A stretch of DNA of 64,000 nucleotides from Fibrobacterota bacterium (GTDB lineage: Bacteria; Fibrobacterota; Chitinivibrionia; Chitinivibrionales; FEN-1185), in the NCBI GenBank assembly GCA_003165595.1, contig PLWQ01000012.1:248015-312014 (forward strand), written 5' to 3'. The translations under genes were made by a program, and so were the position numbers. The notes beneath the pieces are model-generated. The model did not search any database. It worked only from the letters and a program-made list of their open reading frames with translations, and was not told the origin of the DNA. Shown here piece after piece: positions 24,481 to 33,849 of the stretch. Numbering within the stretch: position 1 is the stretch's first letter; each line of letters starts with the position of its first letter.

Positions 24481-26664
24481 ATCCCAATTGAAATTCGTAT
24501 GGAGGTTGACAAAGAACGTACGTCCCTCCTCCGGATATCCTGCTTCTAAAAAGTAGTTCTTATCAGAGACATTCCTTACTCCCCCCTCGAATGACGCGTT
24601 TGCACCCAGAGGAACATTTAATGATGCATTCCAGAGAGCGTACTCGGGAACCGTTGATCCTTGACTTGTCGTATAGCGCCAAGAATCGTATTCTGCACTT
24701 ATAAGGGCATAGCATCCGGTGATCGGGGTATATTTGACATATCCGACGACTTTGCCCGGAGGTATGTCGGTAAATTTGATCGCCGGATGAGAGAGGTTGT
24801 GTTTGTCTAGATAGCTGGCGTTTGCGCCAATCTCCAACGCTTTCGCCCACTCAACATCGTGAAAAACCGTAGCGTCAAGGCTCAGTTCAACTCCCGGCAT
24901 CTCGGCCTCACCGGTATTCTGCATCTGTGCACGTGCATTGGCATCCAGCACGCCTGCTTTAATCACGCTGTCAACCGACTGTATCGCATCATACAAATGC
25001 GTGTAGAAAAGGCTCACATGGCCGGATAATGACCATTTCCCCAGATTCAATCCCGCATCATAGGCCGCCTCATAATTAACGGCATCTTCAGGTTGAAGAG
25101 TAGGATTGGGAATCGCCGTGCCCAGCTTGTAGGAATATCGATCCTTGAGCGTCGGGAACCTTGTCTTGCGCGCTATCGATATACTGGCATTCTGTGAACT
25201 ATTGATATCAATTGTCGCCTTGCCCTCCGCATTAAAAGCTTGGGCGTTGTTGCTCGGGAAAGGGACTATCGAGTCAAAAACATTCTGAAATATCTTACCG
25301 TTGTAATGCGAGTAGAAATTGTCCGCTTCAACACTTGACCGGTTATCATAGGAAATTCCTCCTGTCAAGTTGAGAATCTTGAGAATAGTGGCGCCGTCCT
25401 CTAAACCAAGCGAAAACGTGTTGTCCTTGAAATGCCGTAAAGGCTCTTCCTGAAACGGTTTGGTGTTGGCTACCTTGACGGTGTCGTAGGCATTATGTTC
25501 TTCATGATAGTCTCGTTTGCCGTGAAGGGCGACACTCATCTCGTTTCCCGGAATAATGGTAGTGCCGAGTTCAACGGCGCCGCCTGCTGTCCAGTCATCA
25601 TAATTGCTTTTAAAAGAAGACCTTTTCTTGAATGTCGAATAGGTCGAATCGTCACAAGCGAAAAGGCTGTTGCTCAACTCATTATAATAGACCGGAACCT
25701 TGAGGGAAAAATTATCGGAAAGCACGGTTTTTGAAGACAGGTAGACGCTCTGTTTGTCCCAATAGGGCCAATACCAGTAGCGTACCATGCCCGTGGGATC
25801 GACGGTCGGCGGTACACCTTTTTCCCCATGTTGATTATCATAGGAGAGTGCATATTCATCACCTGGCGCCGGGTCCCACCCGATTTTTGCACTCGCCTTT
25901 GCATCACGGTGATATGAATTTGCGCGTAACCCGCCACTCTGGAGCACAGTCGGGGTAAATGCTTTCGACAACTCATAATTGCCTTTGTCAAGATCGGAAA
26001 TCGAGCCCATCAGAAAAAAATTACCCAATCGAGACCCTACGCCTATGTTCATGAGACTGCCGTTTAAATGGGGCATAAGCGTTGAGTCGCGCTTGGTGTC
26101 GACATACCCCATGGTGCCCACATCCGCTTGCAGTTCGAGCTTGTGCACCGGTTTCCGGGTAACCAGATTGATCGCTCCCCCAATTGCATTCGGGCCGTAG
26201 AGTACCGAAGAATATCCTTTTTCAACCTTTATTTCCGAATAATCGAACGTCGTGAAACGTCCCAGGTCGACATATCCGTCGTACGGCACATAAATCGGAA
26301 CGCCGTCGATATAGAGGGGAACCGAGCGCAGATCAAATCCTCGGATATATACTTGCGACTCGTTTCTTGGACCGATATCGGAAACGTTTACTCCGGGAAG
26401 AAGCGAAAGTGCGCGGGCAACATCGGTGCGGCCGAATTCCTTCATTTGTGCACTGGTGACAACATCCTTATTCTGTTGTTTTTTCTCGCTGCCGGTGACA
26501 ACAACGGTTCCAAGCGAAAAAACCGATGATGTATCCTGCTTGAGCGCCGTGTCACGCTGACTTGTGCCGGTAACATCAGCGGCTCTCGATGGAAATGCAT
26601 TTACTATAAGGCATAATGAAAACAGGATTAAGGAGTGATTGGTTATTGGGTGCGCACGAGACAT
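24478..26664 (-). CDS. TonB-dependent outer-membrane receptor under ModE control
   Basis: 728 residues. A signal peptide (to about FPSRAAD) is followed by a TonB-box-like FSLGTVVVTGSEKK, a plug domain (MKEFGRTDVARALSLLPGVNVSDIGPRNESQVYIRGFDLRSVPLYIDGVP type sequence, about 60-160) and a 22-strand barrel ending FVNLHTNFNWD. The plug sequences resemble receptors for metal chelates. A near-perfect ModE box lies 60-85 nt upstream. TonB, ExbB, ExbD and a FecBCD-like importer are encoded just upstream in the same direction. A molybdenum or tungsten compound is the inferred substrate. Confidence 0.88.
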   Translation of the reverse strand: MSRAHPITNHSLILFSLCLIVNAFPSRAADVTGTSQRDTALKQDTSSVFSLGTVVVTGSEKKQQNKDVVTSAQMKEFGRTDVARALSLLPGVNVSDIGPRNESQVYIRGFDLRSVPLYIDGVPIYVPYDGYVDLGRFTTFDYSEIKVEKGYSSVLYGPNAIGGAINLVTRKPVHKLELQADVGTMGYVDTKRDSTLMPHLNGSLMNIGVGSRLGNFFLMGSISDLDKGNYELSKAFTPTVLQSGGLRANSYHRDAKASAKIGWDPAPGDEYALSYDNQHGEKGVPPTVDPTGMVRYWYWPYWDKQSVYLSSKTVLSDNFSLKVPVYYNELSNSLFACDDSTYSTFKKRSSFKSNYDDWTAGGAVELGTTIIPGNEMSVALHGKRDYHEEHNAYDTVKVANTKPFQEEPLRHFKDNTFSLGLEDGATILKILNLTGGISYDNRSSVEADNFYSHYNGKIFQNVFDSIVPFPSNNAQAFNAEGKATIDINSSQNASISIARKTRFPTLKDRYSYKLGTAIPNPTLQPEDAVNYEAAYDAGLNLGKWSLSGHVSLFYTHLYDAIQSVDSVIKAGVLDANARAQMQNTGEAEMPGVELSLDATVFHDVEWAKALEIGANASYLDKHNLSHPAIKFTDIPPGKVVGYVKYTPITGCYALISAEYDSWRYTTSQGSTVPEYALWNASLNVPLGANASFEGGVRNVSDKNYFLEAGYPEEGRTFFVNLHTNFNWD

Positions 26665-26721
26665 AGGAATCCTTTCGGAAAAGAATGGATGAAAGTCCCC
26701 GGATTAGTTGCCTGACAAATA

Positions 26722-26747
26722 GCGTTATATATTTTTCTATATTACGA
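26722..26747 (-). promoter_or_regulatory. ModE operator before the TonB-dependent receptor
   Basis: GCGTTATATA-N6-TATATTACGA. The best match of the three to the ModE consensus, with one clear mismatch in the second arm. It lies between the DUF364 gene stop (26789) and the receptor start (26664), so it serves the receptor. Confidence 0.85.
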
Positions 26748-26788
26748 TGAGTGACATATGACTCCTTTGAATATGTTGACGAGGATAA

Positions 26789-27595
26789 TTACTCAGAACC
26801 TTTCAGATTCACTTCCGCAGCGCCGGATCTGTCATCGAATAGTTTAGGGGAATCAGGCCTTGTGATGTTGATTTTCTGCAATGCGCCTTGCGGAGCATGC
26901 ATAATGCTGCCTCCACCCATCCCGAAATAGCGAAGAGTTTTGTTGACATCCATGATTCGTGAAGTGCCGAGCCGATGCAGACCCAATTTGAAGAGGCTGG
27001 GCGTGAGCGGCACCGTGGGCCCCATTATGACACGGGTTGTTGCGTTAGGGGTCCTGCAAATTACCTCCCCGAACGTCCCGTTCACGAGCGTGAGCCCGGT
27101 CATGAATACCAGTTTCGCGCGGGAAAGCACGCCATGCGAATCGTCCCAACGGATGTCCCCCGGTCTGGGCAAAAGCTCCACAATCGATACCGGCCGCCCT
27201 TCATCGCGCCACATCTCCGCATCATGAAAATGGCCGATAAAGCAGGTTGGGCGTGTCTTGGTTTGCTCGGAAAACGGGTCTATTGCCGAGCTTACCGTGA
27301 ATTCGGGAACCGGTGGGATCACGCATTTCAGGCAGGCCATGCCCACGGCAATCCGAAGAACGTCCGTCGAAGCGAGGTATTCTTGCGCGATTTCCGCCGC
27401 CTTCCGTCCAATCAGATCGCCCAGCCAGGTGTCCCGGGGATTTTCCGTGAGCCCGGGAGTGGCCGAGAAGCAGGTTGACATTTCATAGCGCCCGGCTTTG
27501 ACCACCACCCAGTGATGGAAGAGATGGATGTCCTCCATCAGAGTTGAATAGTCCGTGATAGCGGAAATGAGCGTTTCACGTACAATTGTTTCCAT
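26789..27595 (-). CDS. DUF364 (putative heavy-metal chelation) protein, copy A
   Basis: 268 residues. The C-terminal Rossmann-like DUF364 domain is recognised by CFIGHFHDAEMWRDEG, VSIVELLPRPGDIRWDDS, LVFMTGLTLVNGTFGEVI, VIMGPTVPLTPSLFKLG and RIMDVNKTLRYFGMGGG. The N-terminal part is the DUF4213 enolase-like region. Structures of relatives suggest metal-ligand binding, but no reaction is established. It is the last gene of the fmdE-to-DUF364 operon. Confidence 0.8.
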   Translation of the reverse strand: METIVRETLISAITDYSTLMEDIHLFHHWVVVKAGRYEMSTCFSATPGLTENPRDTWLGDLIGRKAAEIAQEYLASTDVLRIAVGMACLKCVIPPVPEFTVSSAIDPFSEQTKTRPTCFIGHFHDAEMWRDEGRPVSIVELLPRPGDIRWDDSHGVLSRAKLVFMTGLTLVNGTFGEVICRTPNATTRVIMGPTVPLTPSLFKLGLHRLGTSRIMDVNKTLRYFGMGGGSIMHAPQGALQKINITRPDSPKLFDDRSGAAEVNLKGSE

Positions 27596-27637
27596 AAGAT
27601 TTCTTCTTCTACAAGTCGAACAACAATGTAACTCTAG

Positions 27638-28432
27638 TCACCTGACGTCGGCCGGATACAGCTTCACCATGTGCGCGCCCTGTTTGAAGATTGATCGGTC
27701 GCCTCCCTGCGCCACATGTTGCCAGATCCTGTCGGCATCGATAACCGTGGTGCCGGCCAGGGACGCGATTCCTTTACTGAACCACAAAGGGGTCAGCGGG
27801 ACACTCGGACCCACCATAACCATGCAGGCGTTGCGGCCCAATTCCATAAGCCGGGGCAATGTCTTGTTGGTAAACGTAACGCCGGTCATAAACAGGAAAT
27901 CCTGATCTTCCAAAATGTATTCGCACGCCGGATCAGGGAAATCGCCCTCCAGGGGGTTCCGCTCCAGGATGGAAAGCCGGCACATGGTCGAAAGCTCGGC
28001 CAGGTCCGGAAAGTGACCCACCACGGTCACCTTCTTGCCGGTGAGCTCGGGTTTCATGACGATAAAGACACTCTCGTTGACCTGCGACTCCGGCTGAGTC
28101 TTCCAAACATTCGCCATAGTGGAAGGCGCATTGACATAGGCGTTGATCGCCGCAACACCAAGGGCCGCCTCATAGGGCTGCCACGACTTGACAAAAGCAG
28201 CGAGTTCACGCAACCTGCGGCCCTTGAAGGCTCCGGCGCCCGAAATGGAGTGGGAACCATGCGGAGGCGTCATGGCGACGCCAACCCCCACGGAACGCAC
28301 GAGTGTCCAGTGAATGCCGACAAGCACGTCGTCGACCACCAGGTCGTCGGGGATCAGCGAAATCAGTTGATCGTACAACTCCCACTTCGATGGAGTGGTT
28401 CCTGATGAATCGCGGGAATCCGAGTTCTTCAT
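27638..28432 (-). CDS. DUF364 (putative heavy-metal chelation) protein, copy B
   Basis: 264 residues with the same layout as copy A but well diverged: VTVVGHFPDLAELS, LSILERNPLEGDFPDPACEYIL, FLFMTGVTFTNKTLPRL, VMVGPSVPLTPLWFSKG, TTVIDADRIWQHVAQGG. The GVAMTPPHGSH segment near residue 55 belongs to the DUF4213 part. ATG 28432 overlaps the xdhC stop (ATGA), so it is coupled to xdhC. The two copies likely act as a pair. Confidence 0.8.
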   Translation of the reverse strand: MKNSDSRDSSGTTPSKWELYDQLISLIPDDLVVDDVLVGIHWTLVRSVGVGVAMTPPHGSHSISGAGAFKGRRLRELAAFVKSWQPYEAALGVAAINAYVNAPSTMANVWKTQPESQVNESVFIVMKPELTGKKVTVVGHFPDLAELSTMCRLSILERNPLEGDFPDPACEYILEDQDFLFMTGVTFTNKTLPRLMELGRNACMVMVGPSVPLTPLWFSKGIASLAGTTVIDADRIWQHVAQGGDRSIFKQGAHMVKLYPADVR

Positions 28433-29277
28433 TTCCCCTCCGATTTGTCAGGTGTGATGGTTCCCTCCTCATGCCAGGGAAATCTGAAATGCTCCGGCGT
28501 GCCTTTGTTGATGAGGAGGATTATCTGGGCCACTATTGCCAAAGCGATCTGCTCCGGAAGATTGTTGGCGATTTTCAAACCCACCGGCGAGTAGACCCTT
28601 TCATCAACATGTCCGCCCCTGGAACGGATGTTGTTGACAACGATTCCGATTTTATTCTGGCTGCCGATCATGCCAATGTAGGGAACATCTTTGTTCCGAA
28701 GGATCTGTTCCAGACAAGTCTCGTCGTGTTTGTGCCCATGAGTCAGTATGACGCAGTAACTCGCACTGGTCAGCTTCATCGTCTCACTCAACGATTCATA
28801 CGGTTTACATACACACTCGACTGCCGAAGGAAACCGTTCGGCGGATGAGAAATCTTCCCGGTTGTCAAACACGCGGTATGGCATATTGAGGATTTCGCAA
28901 TACTTGGAAACCTTTTCACCGATATGGCCTCCGCCAAAAATCACGACTTCAGCCTCGGGCAAAACAGGCTCGATGAACACGGTTACCGATCCGCCGCAAA
29001 GGCCCTGCACCGTCCTGTCAGGTGTTACCTGCCACAGGTCTCCCGCAAGAGAGAAATCCAAGCTGATGCAGCGGTTGTCTTTGATGGCCTTTAAAGCTTC
29101 TGCACGGCTGATGTGCTCAACCGGTCCTCCTCCGACCGAACCGGCAATCTCGTTCGCCACGCTCACCACCATCTTGGAGCCGACACCCCGTGGCACCGAC
29201 CCTTCGGCCTTGACGATTGTGACGATCGCGCAGGCAATGCCCTTGTTCTTCCATTCATTCAAACTCTTGAGCCACAT
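28429..29277 (-). CDS. XdhC/CoxI-family molybdenum cofactor maturation protein
   Basis: 282 residues from ATG 29277, with AAGGAGCG upstream (the frame is open from 29316 but without a site). The N-terminal XdhC_CoxI domain has VKAEGSVPRGVGSKMVV and GSVGGGPVEHI. The C-terminal Rossmann domain has VVIFGGGHIGEKVSKY and YIGMIGSQNK. XdhC binds molybdenum cofactor and delivers the sulfurated form to xanthine dehydrogenase-type enzymes. No such enzyme is encoded here. Its place in a metal-import operon suggests a role in Mo handling. Confidence 0.85.
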   Translation of the reverse strand: MWLKSLNEWKNKGIACAIVTIVKAEGSVPRGVGSKMVVSVANEIAGSVGGGPVEHISRAEALKAIKDNRCISLDFSLAGDLWQVTPDRTVQGLCGGSVTVFIEPVLPEAEVVIFGGGHIGEKVSKYCEILNMPYRVFDNREDFSSAERFPSAVECVCKPYESLSETMKLTSASYCVILTHGHKHDETCLEQILRNKDVPYIGMIGSQNKIGIVVNNIRSRGGHVDERVYSPVGLKIANNLPEQIALAIVAQIILLINKGTPEHFRFPWHEEGTITPDKSEGK

Positions 29278-29331
29278 GTTCGCTCCTTTCAACTTTGTGT
29301 GTATCCAACCGGACACGTGACGCGGCGGCCC

Positions 29332-29997
29332 TTACTCCATCCGATATTCCAACGGGAACTTCAAGATAACCCGTACCGGCGGATGGGGAAATGGGGCCGC
29401 CCGTCTGACCGTGGCAACGGCATCCCGATCGAGTATCGAAGCCCCTGATCCCTTGAGTATCTCAATACTGTCAACGTCGCCGTCTTCGCGTACGCAGAAT
29501 GAGAGTAAGACCGTGCCGGAGATTTTCATTTCGAGCGCCATGGGCGGATAAACTGCTTTGCGGTAGATGATGTCCCGGATGTATTCGAACTGCTCTTTCA
29601 AATACCGCTGCCTCTCCCTCTCCCGCACTTGGCCCGTGTCCTGCGGCATTCCTAGCGGGCCGATCGAGGCAACCTGGACCAACTGATTGTCAACTCCGCT
29701 TGGTTCGGCATCCGTGAACTGCGCCGTATCGGCAATGATATCTTCGGCGGTTGTGTCGGGAAATTTCTCTTCTTCCTTAACCGGCGGAGGCGCGGGTCTT
29801 CTGGCGTGCCGAGGAGCCGGTTCCGGCACGGGGACCGTTGATGCCGCCGGCTGTATCACCGGCGATTTCTCGATGTTAAAGTCGATCGTGAGCGTACGAG
29901 CCGCCGGAGCGGAAAACGCCGCAATGCCGGTAACGGCGGCGATAAAAACCCCATGGATCGTCAGCGACACAAGCGTTGCACGTTTCTGATACTTCAT
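29332..29997 (-). CDS. tonB: TonB energy-transducing protein
   Basis: 221 residues. One N-terminal membrane segment (VSLTIHGVFIAAVTGIAAF) precedes a Pro/Ala-rich periplasmic spacer (VPVPEPAPRHARRPAPPPVKEEE). The C-terminal TonB domain follows: YPPMALEMKISGTVLLSFCVREDGDVDSIEILKGSG...LDRDAVATVRRAAPFP. The C-terminal domain contacts TonB boxes of receptors. ATG 29997 overlaps the exbD stop in ATGA. It is dedicated, by position, to the receptor at 24478. Confidence 0.92.
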   Translation of the reverse strand: MKYQKRATLVSLTIHGVFIAAVTGIAAFSAPAARTLTIDFNIEKSPVIQPAASTVPVPEPAPRHARRPAPPPVKEEEKFPDTTAEDIIADTAQFTDAEPSGVDNQLVQVASIGPLGMPQDTGQVRERERQRYLKEQFEYIRDIIYRKAVYPPMALEMKISGTVLLSFCVREDGDVDSIEILKGSGASILDRDAVATVRRAAPFPHPPVRVILKFPLEYRME

Positions 29998-30374
29998 CGC
30001 ACGGACTCCGTCTGCAAGCTGACCCGCGTGAACCCCCGGGTCTTGACGACATCGAGCACGTCCACGAACGTCTGAAGGGCAATTTTCCTGTCTGCGCGGA
30101 TAAGGATCGGTGTGGACCGATCTATGTGCATGAGCGCCTCAAACAGCGCCCGTTGGCACACGGCAGAGGAGTTGTAGTAGATGGTGCCTGTGCGGTCGAT
30201 CTCGATTGTCTGTATTCGCAGCAGATCCTCCCGGTTCTTGGATGCCTGCGGCAGCTGCAACGGGATGGATCCCGCCGCGACCAGCGTTGATGTGGTGAGC
30301 ACGATGGTGAGCAGCACCAGCATCACGTCAACAAACGGTATCACGTTGATATAGTCGAATTCCTTTTCATCCAT
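29994..30374 (-). CDS. exbD: ExbD/TolR-family biopolymer transporter
   Basis: 126 residues from ATG 30374. One helix near the N-terminus ([21 protein letters not shown]) holds the Asp that carries protons (FVD), and the periplasmic domain ends [19 protein letters not shown]. With ExbB it forms the proton-driven motor for TonB. It overlaps exbB by 8 nt. Confidence 0.92.
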   Translation of the reverse strand: MDEKEFDYINVIPFVDVMLVLLTIVLTTSTLVAAGSIPLQLPQASKNREDLLRIQTIEIDRTGTIYYNSSAVCQRALFEALMHIDRSTPILIRADRKIALQTFVDVLDVVKTRGFTRVSLQTESVR

Positions 30375-30789
30375 GATGAATGTCCCACTCAAGGAGCAGC
30401 CTTTTGACTTTCCGCAAAAGGAAATTATAGAGTACCACGGACGGTATTGCGACAAGAAGGCCTGCCGCCGTCGCCTTGAGCGCCAGGGCAAGGCCAACCA
30501 TGATCTTGCCCGTGTCCATGAATCCCTGGTTGCCCAGGGTGTAGAATGTCAACATGATGCCCAGCACCGTGCCCAGCAGGCCCACATACGGCGCGCTGCT
30601 GCCGATGGTGGCGATTACATGAACCCGGGACGTCAGCATGAGTTCCAGTTCCTTTTTGCTGCCAAAGTCGGCGGGCCGGATGCGGCGGTACGTGAGCCAC
30701 CGTTCGATCGCCACGCTCACCGAGACTACGCTGAGAAATACCAGAAGTCCGATGATGCCGAAGTCGATCCCGAATTTCAGCCATTCCAT
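30367..30789 (-). CDS. exbB: ExbB/TolQ-family proton channel protein
   Basis: 140 residues, a short member. Three helices are visible: [25 protein letters not shown], then [22 protein letters not shown], then [24 protein letters not shown]. The GLLGTVLGI and AIPSVVLYN blocks are family hallmarks. It lies 30 nt after molA and just before exbD. Confidence 0.92.
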   Translation of the reverse strand: MEWLKFGIDFGIIGLLVFLSVVSVSVAIERWLTYRRIRPADFGSKKELELMLTSRVHVIATIGSSAPYVGLLGTVLGIMLTFYTLGNQGFMDTGKIMVGLALALKATAAGLLVAIPSVVLYNFLLRKVKRLLLEWDIHHG

Positions 30790-30819
30790 GGTTTACTTCC
30801 CATCGCCAGTGTCGTACGT

Positions 30820-31902
30820 TCAATGCGCAAGCGCCCGTTCCAGCAGCTCCGCGCATTCCGTGTCATTGAGCTTTTTGAAATAGAACAGTTCGTAGAATCG
30901 CCTTGTTTCTGCGCGCATGTCGATCTTCATCCGGTCCGGATACAGCAGATTGGCCAGCCACCGCAGGCCGATAATACGGTTGACAGAGGGCGGCCGATCG
31001 AACCAGCCGAAGGGCAGTGATGGTATCTCGAATACCTTCTTGTTCTTTACGGCATCGAGGTTCCGCCACGCGGGGTCGGACATGATTTTTGCGAAGTTTT
31101 CCGTGCCGTGCGCGAACCCGTGGTCCACCTGCACGATGATCATCTCCGGTTTCCACAGCAGAAGCTGCTCGAACGAGACTGCTGCGCGGCCGTACCCGCG
31201 CACCATGGGTACATCGGCCACGTTATCTCCGCCCACCATATCAAGCACCTCGGCATGCGTTGACCCCTTCGGGTCCGTTTCCAGCCCGTTGAGTCCTTCG
31301 GCGTAGTAAACCCGTATACGCTTCTGCGCCGGCATCGACGCAACGACAGCGGCGACCGTATTGAGGGTCTGCCGGCAATAACCGGCAAGGGTATCGGCGC
31401 GGCGCTCCTCACCAATGAGGCCGCCCACAAAGCGGTACGACGTGTCAAGCGATGTCAGCCGACCGTCGACCATCACCACCGGCGTTCCAAGTTGTTTCTC
31501 CATGCGCTCCGCTGCGGAAACGTCTGTTTTGTCAATATACCCCATCGACAGAACGATGTCGGGTTTCGCCTTGATGATCACCTCGGGGTTACCGGTGGTA
31601 CTTTTGCCGAACCACCCTCCGAGAAGCGGTTTTTTGTTGTACTCCTCAACAAGGAATCGTCGTTCGTCCGCGTCAGGGTTCCATGTTGTGCCGGTGATTT
31701 TGCCGGGCGCAAGTGTGTACATCAACACCTCGCCCATCGGCGACGTCGAGTAGACGGAACGTATGGCAGAAGGAATAGTGACATGGCGGCCTGCCATGTC
31801 CACGATCGTTCTTACGGAAGGAGACCCGGCCCAGCAGGCGCCCGTTGCGAGCGCCGCGAAGACCAGCACCGGAGTCATTACGCACAGATTCTTGTTTGTC
31901 AC
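30820..31902 (-). CDS. MolA/FecB-like periplasmic metal-oxyanion or chelate-binding protein
   Basis: 360 residues with a signal peptide (VLVFAALATGACWA). It is a type III substrate-binding fold: RTIVDMAGRHVTIPSAIRSVYS, KPDIVLSMGYIDKT, then a long helix and a second lobe with VEVLDMVGGDNVADVP-like and WKPEMIIVQ. The PPSVNRIIGLRWLANLLYP tail is characteristic of MolA/FecB-type proteins. Haemophilus MolA is such a protein and binds molybdate and tungstate with low affinity. ATG 31902 overlaps the ATPase stop in ATGA. The substrate is inferred from the ModE box and neighbours. Confidence 0.78.
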   Translation of the reverse strand: MTNKNLCVMTPVLVFAALATGACWAGSPSVRTIVDMAGRHVTIPSAIRSVYSTSPMGEVLMYTLAPGKITGTTWNPDADERRFLVEEYNKKPLLGGWFGKSTTGNPEVIIKAKPDIVLSMGYIDKTDVSAAERMEKQLGTPVVMVDGRLTSLDTSYRFVGGLIGEERRADTLAGYCRQTLNTVAAVVASMPAQKRIRVYYAEGLNGLETDPKGSTHAEVLDMVGGDNVADVPMVRGYGRAAVSFEQLLLWKPEMIIVQVDHGFAHGTENFAKIMSDPAWRNLDAVKNKKVFEIPSLPFGWFDRPPSVNRIIGLRWLANLLYPDRMKIDMRAETRRFYELFYFKKLNDTECAELLERALAH

Positions 31903-32675
31903 TTAGCACCTCCCATGGCCGGAACGCACAAAAATCGGCCTTCCGCCACTGAAATAATATCAACGTCGATCCCATACATTCTTTTGAGCAGCGTACAGGT
32001 TAGCACTTCTTTGGGTGGACCGTCGGCCGCGATGCGGCCGTCCAGCAGCGCTATCACCCGGGTGGCGCACGCGAATGCGTGGTCCGGGACATGGGTCGTG
32101 ATCATCACTCCCATGTCTTGGGTTGCAAGTTCACGGATAAGATTCAGCGCCCGGATCTGGTTGCCGAAATCAAGGTGCAACGTGGGTTCGTCCATGATGA
32201 GAAATTGCGGCGACTGCGCCAGCGCGCGCGCGATCAGCACCAGTTGGCGTTCACCCCCGCTAATCTGCGCGTAGTTGCGGTCGCACAGATGACCGATATG
32301 CAGCAGGTCCATGACGCGCGCCGCTTCGCGCCTGTCATCCGCCGAGGGAATGGAGAAGGCGCCGATAAAGGGCGTCCTTCCCATGAGCACGACGTCCATG
32401 GCGCTGAAGGGAAATGGCGGGATGTGGATCTGTGGGACATAGGCCAGCGTCCGAGCTCGTTCCCGCGTTGTGAACGTGCAGGCGGACCGCTGATCGAATT
32501 GGATATCTCCTCGCGAGGGAATGAGCCCAAGAATCGCCTTGAAAAGCGTGGTCTTGCCCGAGCCGTTGGGTCCCAGCAAGCAGACGACCTCGCCCGAATG
32601 CAACGATGCGCTGATTTCCGAAATAACCGTGCGCGACCCGTATCCCGCCGATATGTTGCTTATCGCCAGTTTCAT
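31899..32675 (-). CDS. MolC/FecE-like ABC transporter ATPase
   Basis: 258 residues from ATG 32675. The frame is open to 33569, but that part is the shadow of the permease gene. Walker A LGPNGSGKTTLF, Q-loop YVPQIHIPPFPF, signature ISGGERQLVLIARAL, Walker B FLIMDEPTLHLDFG and switch ITTHVPDHAF are intact. The type is that of siderophore/cobalamin/Mol importers. ATGA overlaps link it to the permease upstream and MolA downstream. Confidence 0.9.
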   Translation of the reverse strand: MKLAISNISAGYGSRTVISEISASLHSGEVVCLLGPNGSGKTTLFKAILGLIPSRGDIQFDQRSACTFTTRERARTLAYVPQIHIPPFPFSAMDVVLMGRTPFIGAFSIPSADDRREAARVMDLLHIGHLCDRNYAQISGGERQLVLIARALAQSPQFLIMDEPTLHLDFGNQIRALNLIRELATQDMGVMITTHVPDHAFACATRVIALLDGRIAADGPPKEVLTCTLLKRMYGIDVDIISVAEGRFLCVPAMGGAK

Positions 32676-33835
32676 ACCCACCCCCTGCGCCCCCGGGCGA
32701 GCAGGAATACGAAAAACGGCGCGCCGATGATCGCGGTCAGGATGCCGATGGGTATCTCGATGGGGAACGCGACGCGCGCCACGGTGTCGACGACGAGTAG
32801 GAACGTACCGCCCAGGAGCAGCGATGCGGGGAGCAGCACCGGGAAAGAGGGGCCCACCAGCATACGCGCCAGGTGCGGAACCACCAACCCGATCCAGCCG
32901 ATCATACCGCTGATGGACACCGCCGCGGCGGTCATGAGCGTTGAAGACACGATCGCGATCGCCCGTATCCGACCCGCGTCCACTCCCATGGCTTTGGCTT
33001 CCTCGTCGCCGAACGAGAGTACGTTGATCCGCCACCGCACGAGGAGTAAAGGGATTGCGCCCGCTACGGTCGCGATTGCGGCGATGCGGGCGTCGGACAA
33101 ATTGACCGAGGCCAGGCTTCCCATGAGCCAATAGGTGATCGCGGGGAGCTTTGAGTATGGATCGGCGACATACTTGACAAGCGAAAGCAAGGCGGAAAAC
33201 AGGGTGCCGGTCACGATGCCGCACAGTACGAGCGTCAATGTCTTTTCTCCGCGCTTTCCGACAAAGGCGGACAGCATGACCGTGGCAAACACCGAGACAA
33301 GGCCAAAGCCAAAGGAAAAAAGCTGGATCCCGACCACCCCGACCGAAAGCAGTATCGCCAGGGCCGCACCGAACGCCGATCCCGCGGTGACACCCAGAAG
33401 AGAAGGATCCACCATGGGGTTGCGGAATATACCTTGGTAGCACGCGCCAGAACCCGACAGGGCCATGCCGACAAGAACCGCCGCACACATGCGCGGCAGA
33501 CGGACATGGAACAAAACGGTGCTGCTTGCACCGAACACCATGGTGTCGTGGTGCCATAGTGATTTCCACACCAAGTGCAGCAGTTCACCGATACTGACGG
33601 GGTAACGTCCAACTGTCAAGGCTGCCACGGCCATCACGCACAGGGCGATCGCCAGGCCAGCCAGAACCAGGGGTCCCTTTGGCCCCACAGAATTGACCGA
33701 CTGGTTTGTTGTGCCGCCGTTCGTTCCTTTGTGCGTCTCTGCGGTCCCGGCAGTTGCCAGATGAGAATTAGCCGGTTCCGGACCATGCGGCTGATCATTC
33801 TTGACAGGCGGTTTACTCGTGGTGTTCGGTATCAT
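32672..33835 (-). CDS. MolB/FecCD-like ABC transporter permease
   Basis: 387 residues from ATG 33835; the frame continues to 34360 only as a shadow of fmdE. About 50 hydrophilic N-terminal residues precede ten FecCD-type helices. Landmarks are LPRMCAAVLVGMALSGSGACYQGIFRNPMVDPSLLGVTAGSAFGA and SISGMIGWIGLVVPHLARM, the ATPase-coupling loop. No good ribosome site precedes 33835, so a later start such as near residue 50 is possible. It forms the membrane pore of a type II (BtuCD/MolBC-like) importer. Confidence 0.88.
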   Translation of the reverse strand: MIPNTTSKPPVKNDQPHGPEPANSHLATAGTAETHKGTNGGTTNQSVNSVGPKGPLVLAGLAIALCVMAVAALTVGRYPVSIGELLHLVWKSLWHHDTMVFGASSTVLFHVRLPRMCAAVLVGMALSGSGACYQGIFRNPMVDPSLLGVTAGSAFGAALAILLSVGVVGIQLFSFGFGLVSVFATVMLSAFVGKRGEKTLTLVLCGIVTGTLFSALLSLVKYVADPYSKLPAITYWLMGSLASVNLSDARIAAIATVAGAIPLLLVRWRINVLSFGDEEAKAMGVDAGRIRAIAIVSSTLMTAAAVSISGMIGWIGLVVPHLARMLVGPSFPVLLPASLLLGGTFLLVVDTVARVAFPIEIPIGILTAIIGAPFFVFLLARGRRGWV

Positions 33836-33849
33836 CGAAAGTTGATGTG

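Noticed and set aside
32676-33569. Extension of the MolC-like ATPase to 556 codons
   Set aside because: The extra part overlaps the permease gene in another frame and has a composition typical of shadow translation. ATG 32675 makes an ATGA overlap with the permease stop.
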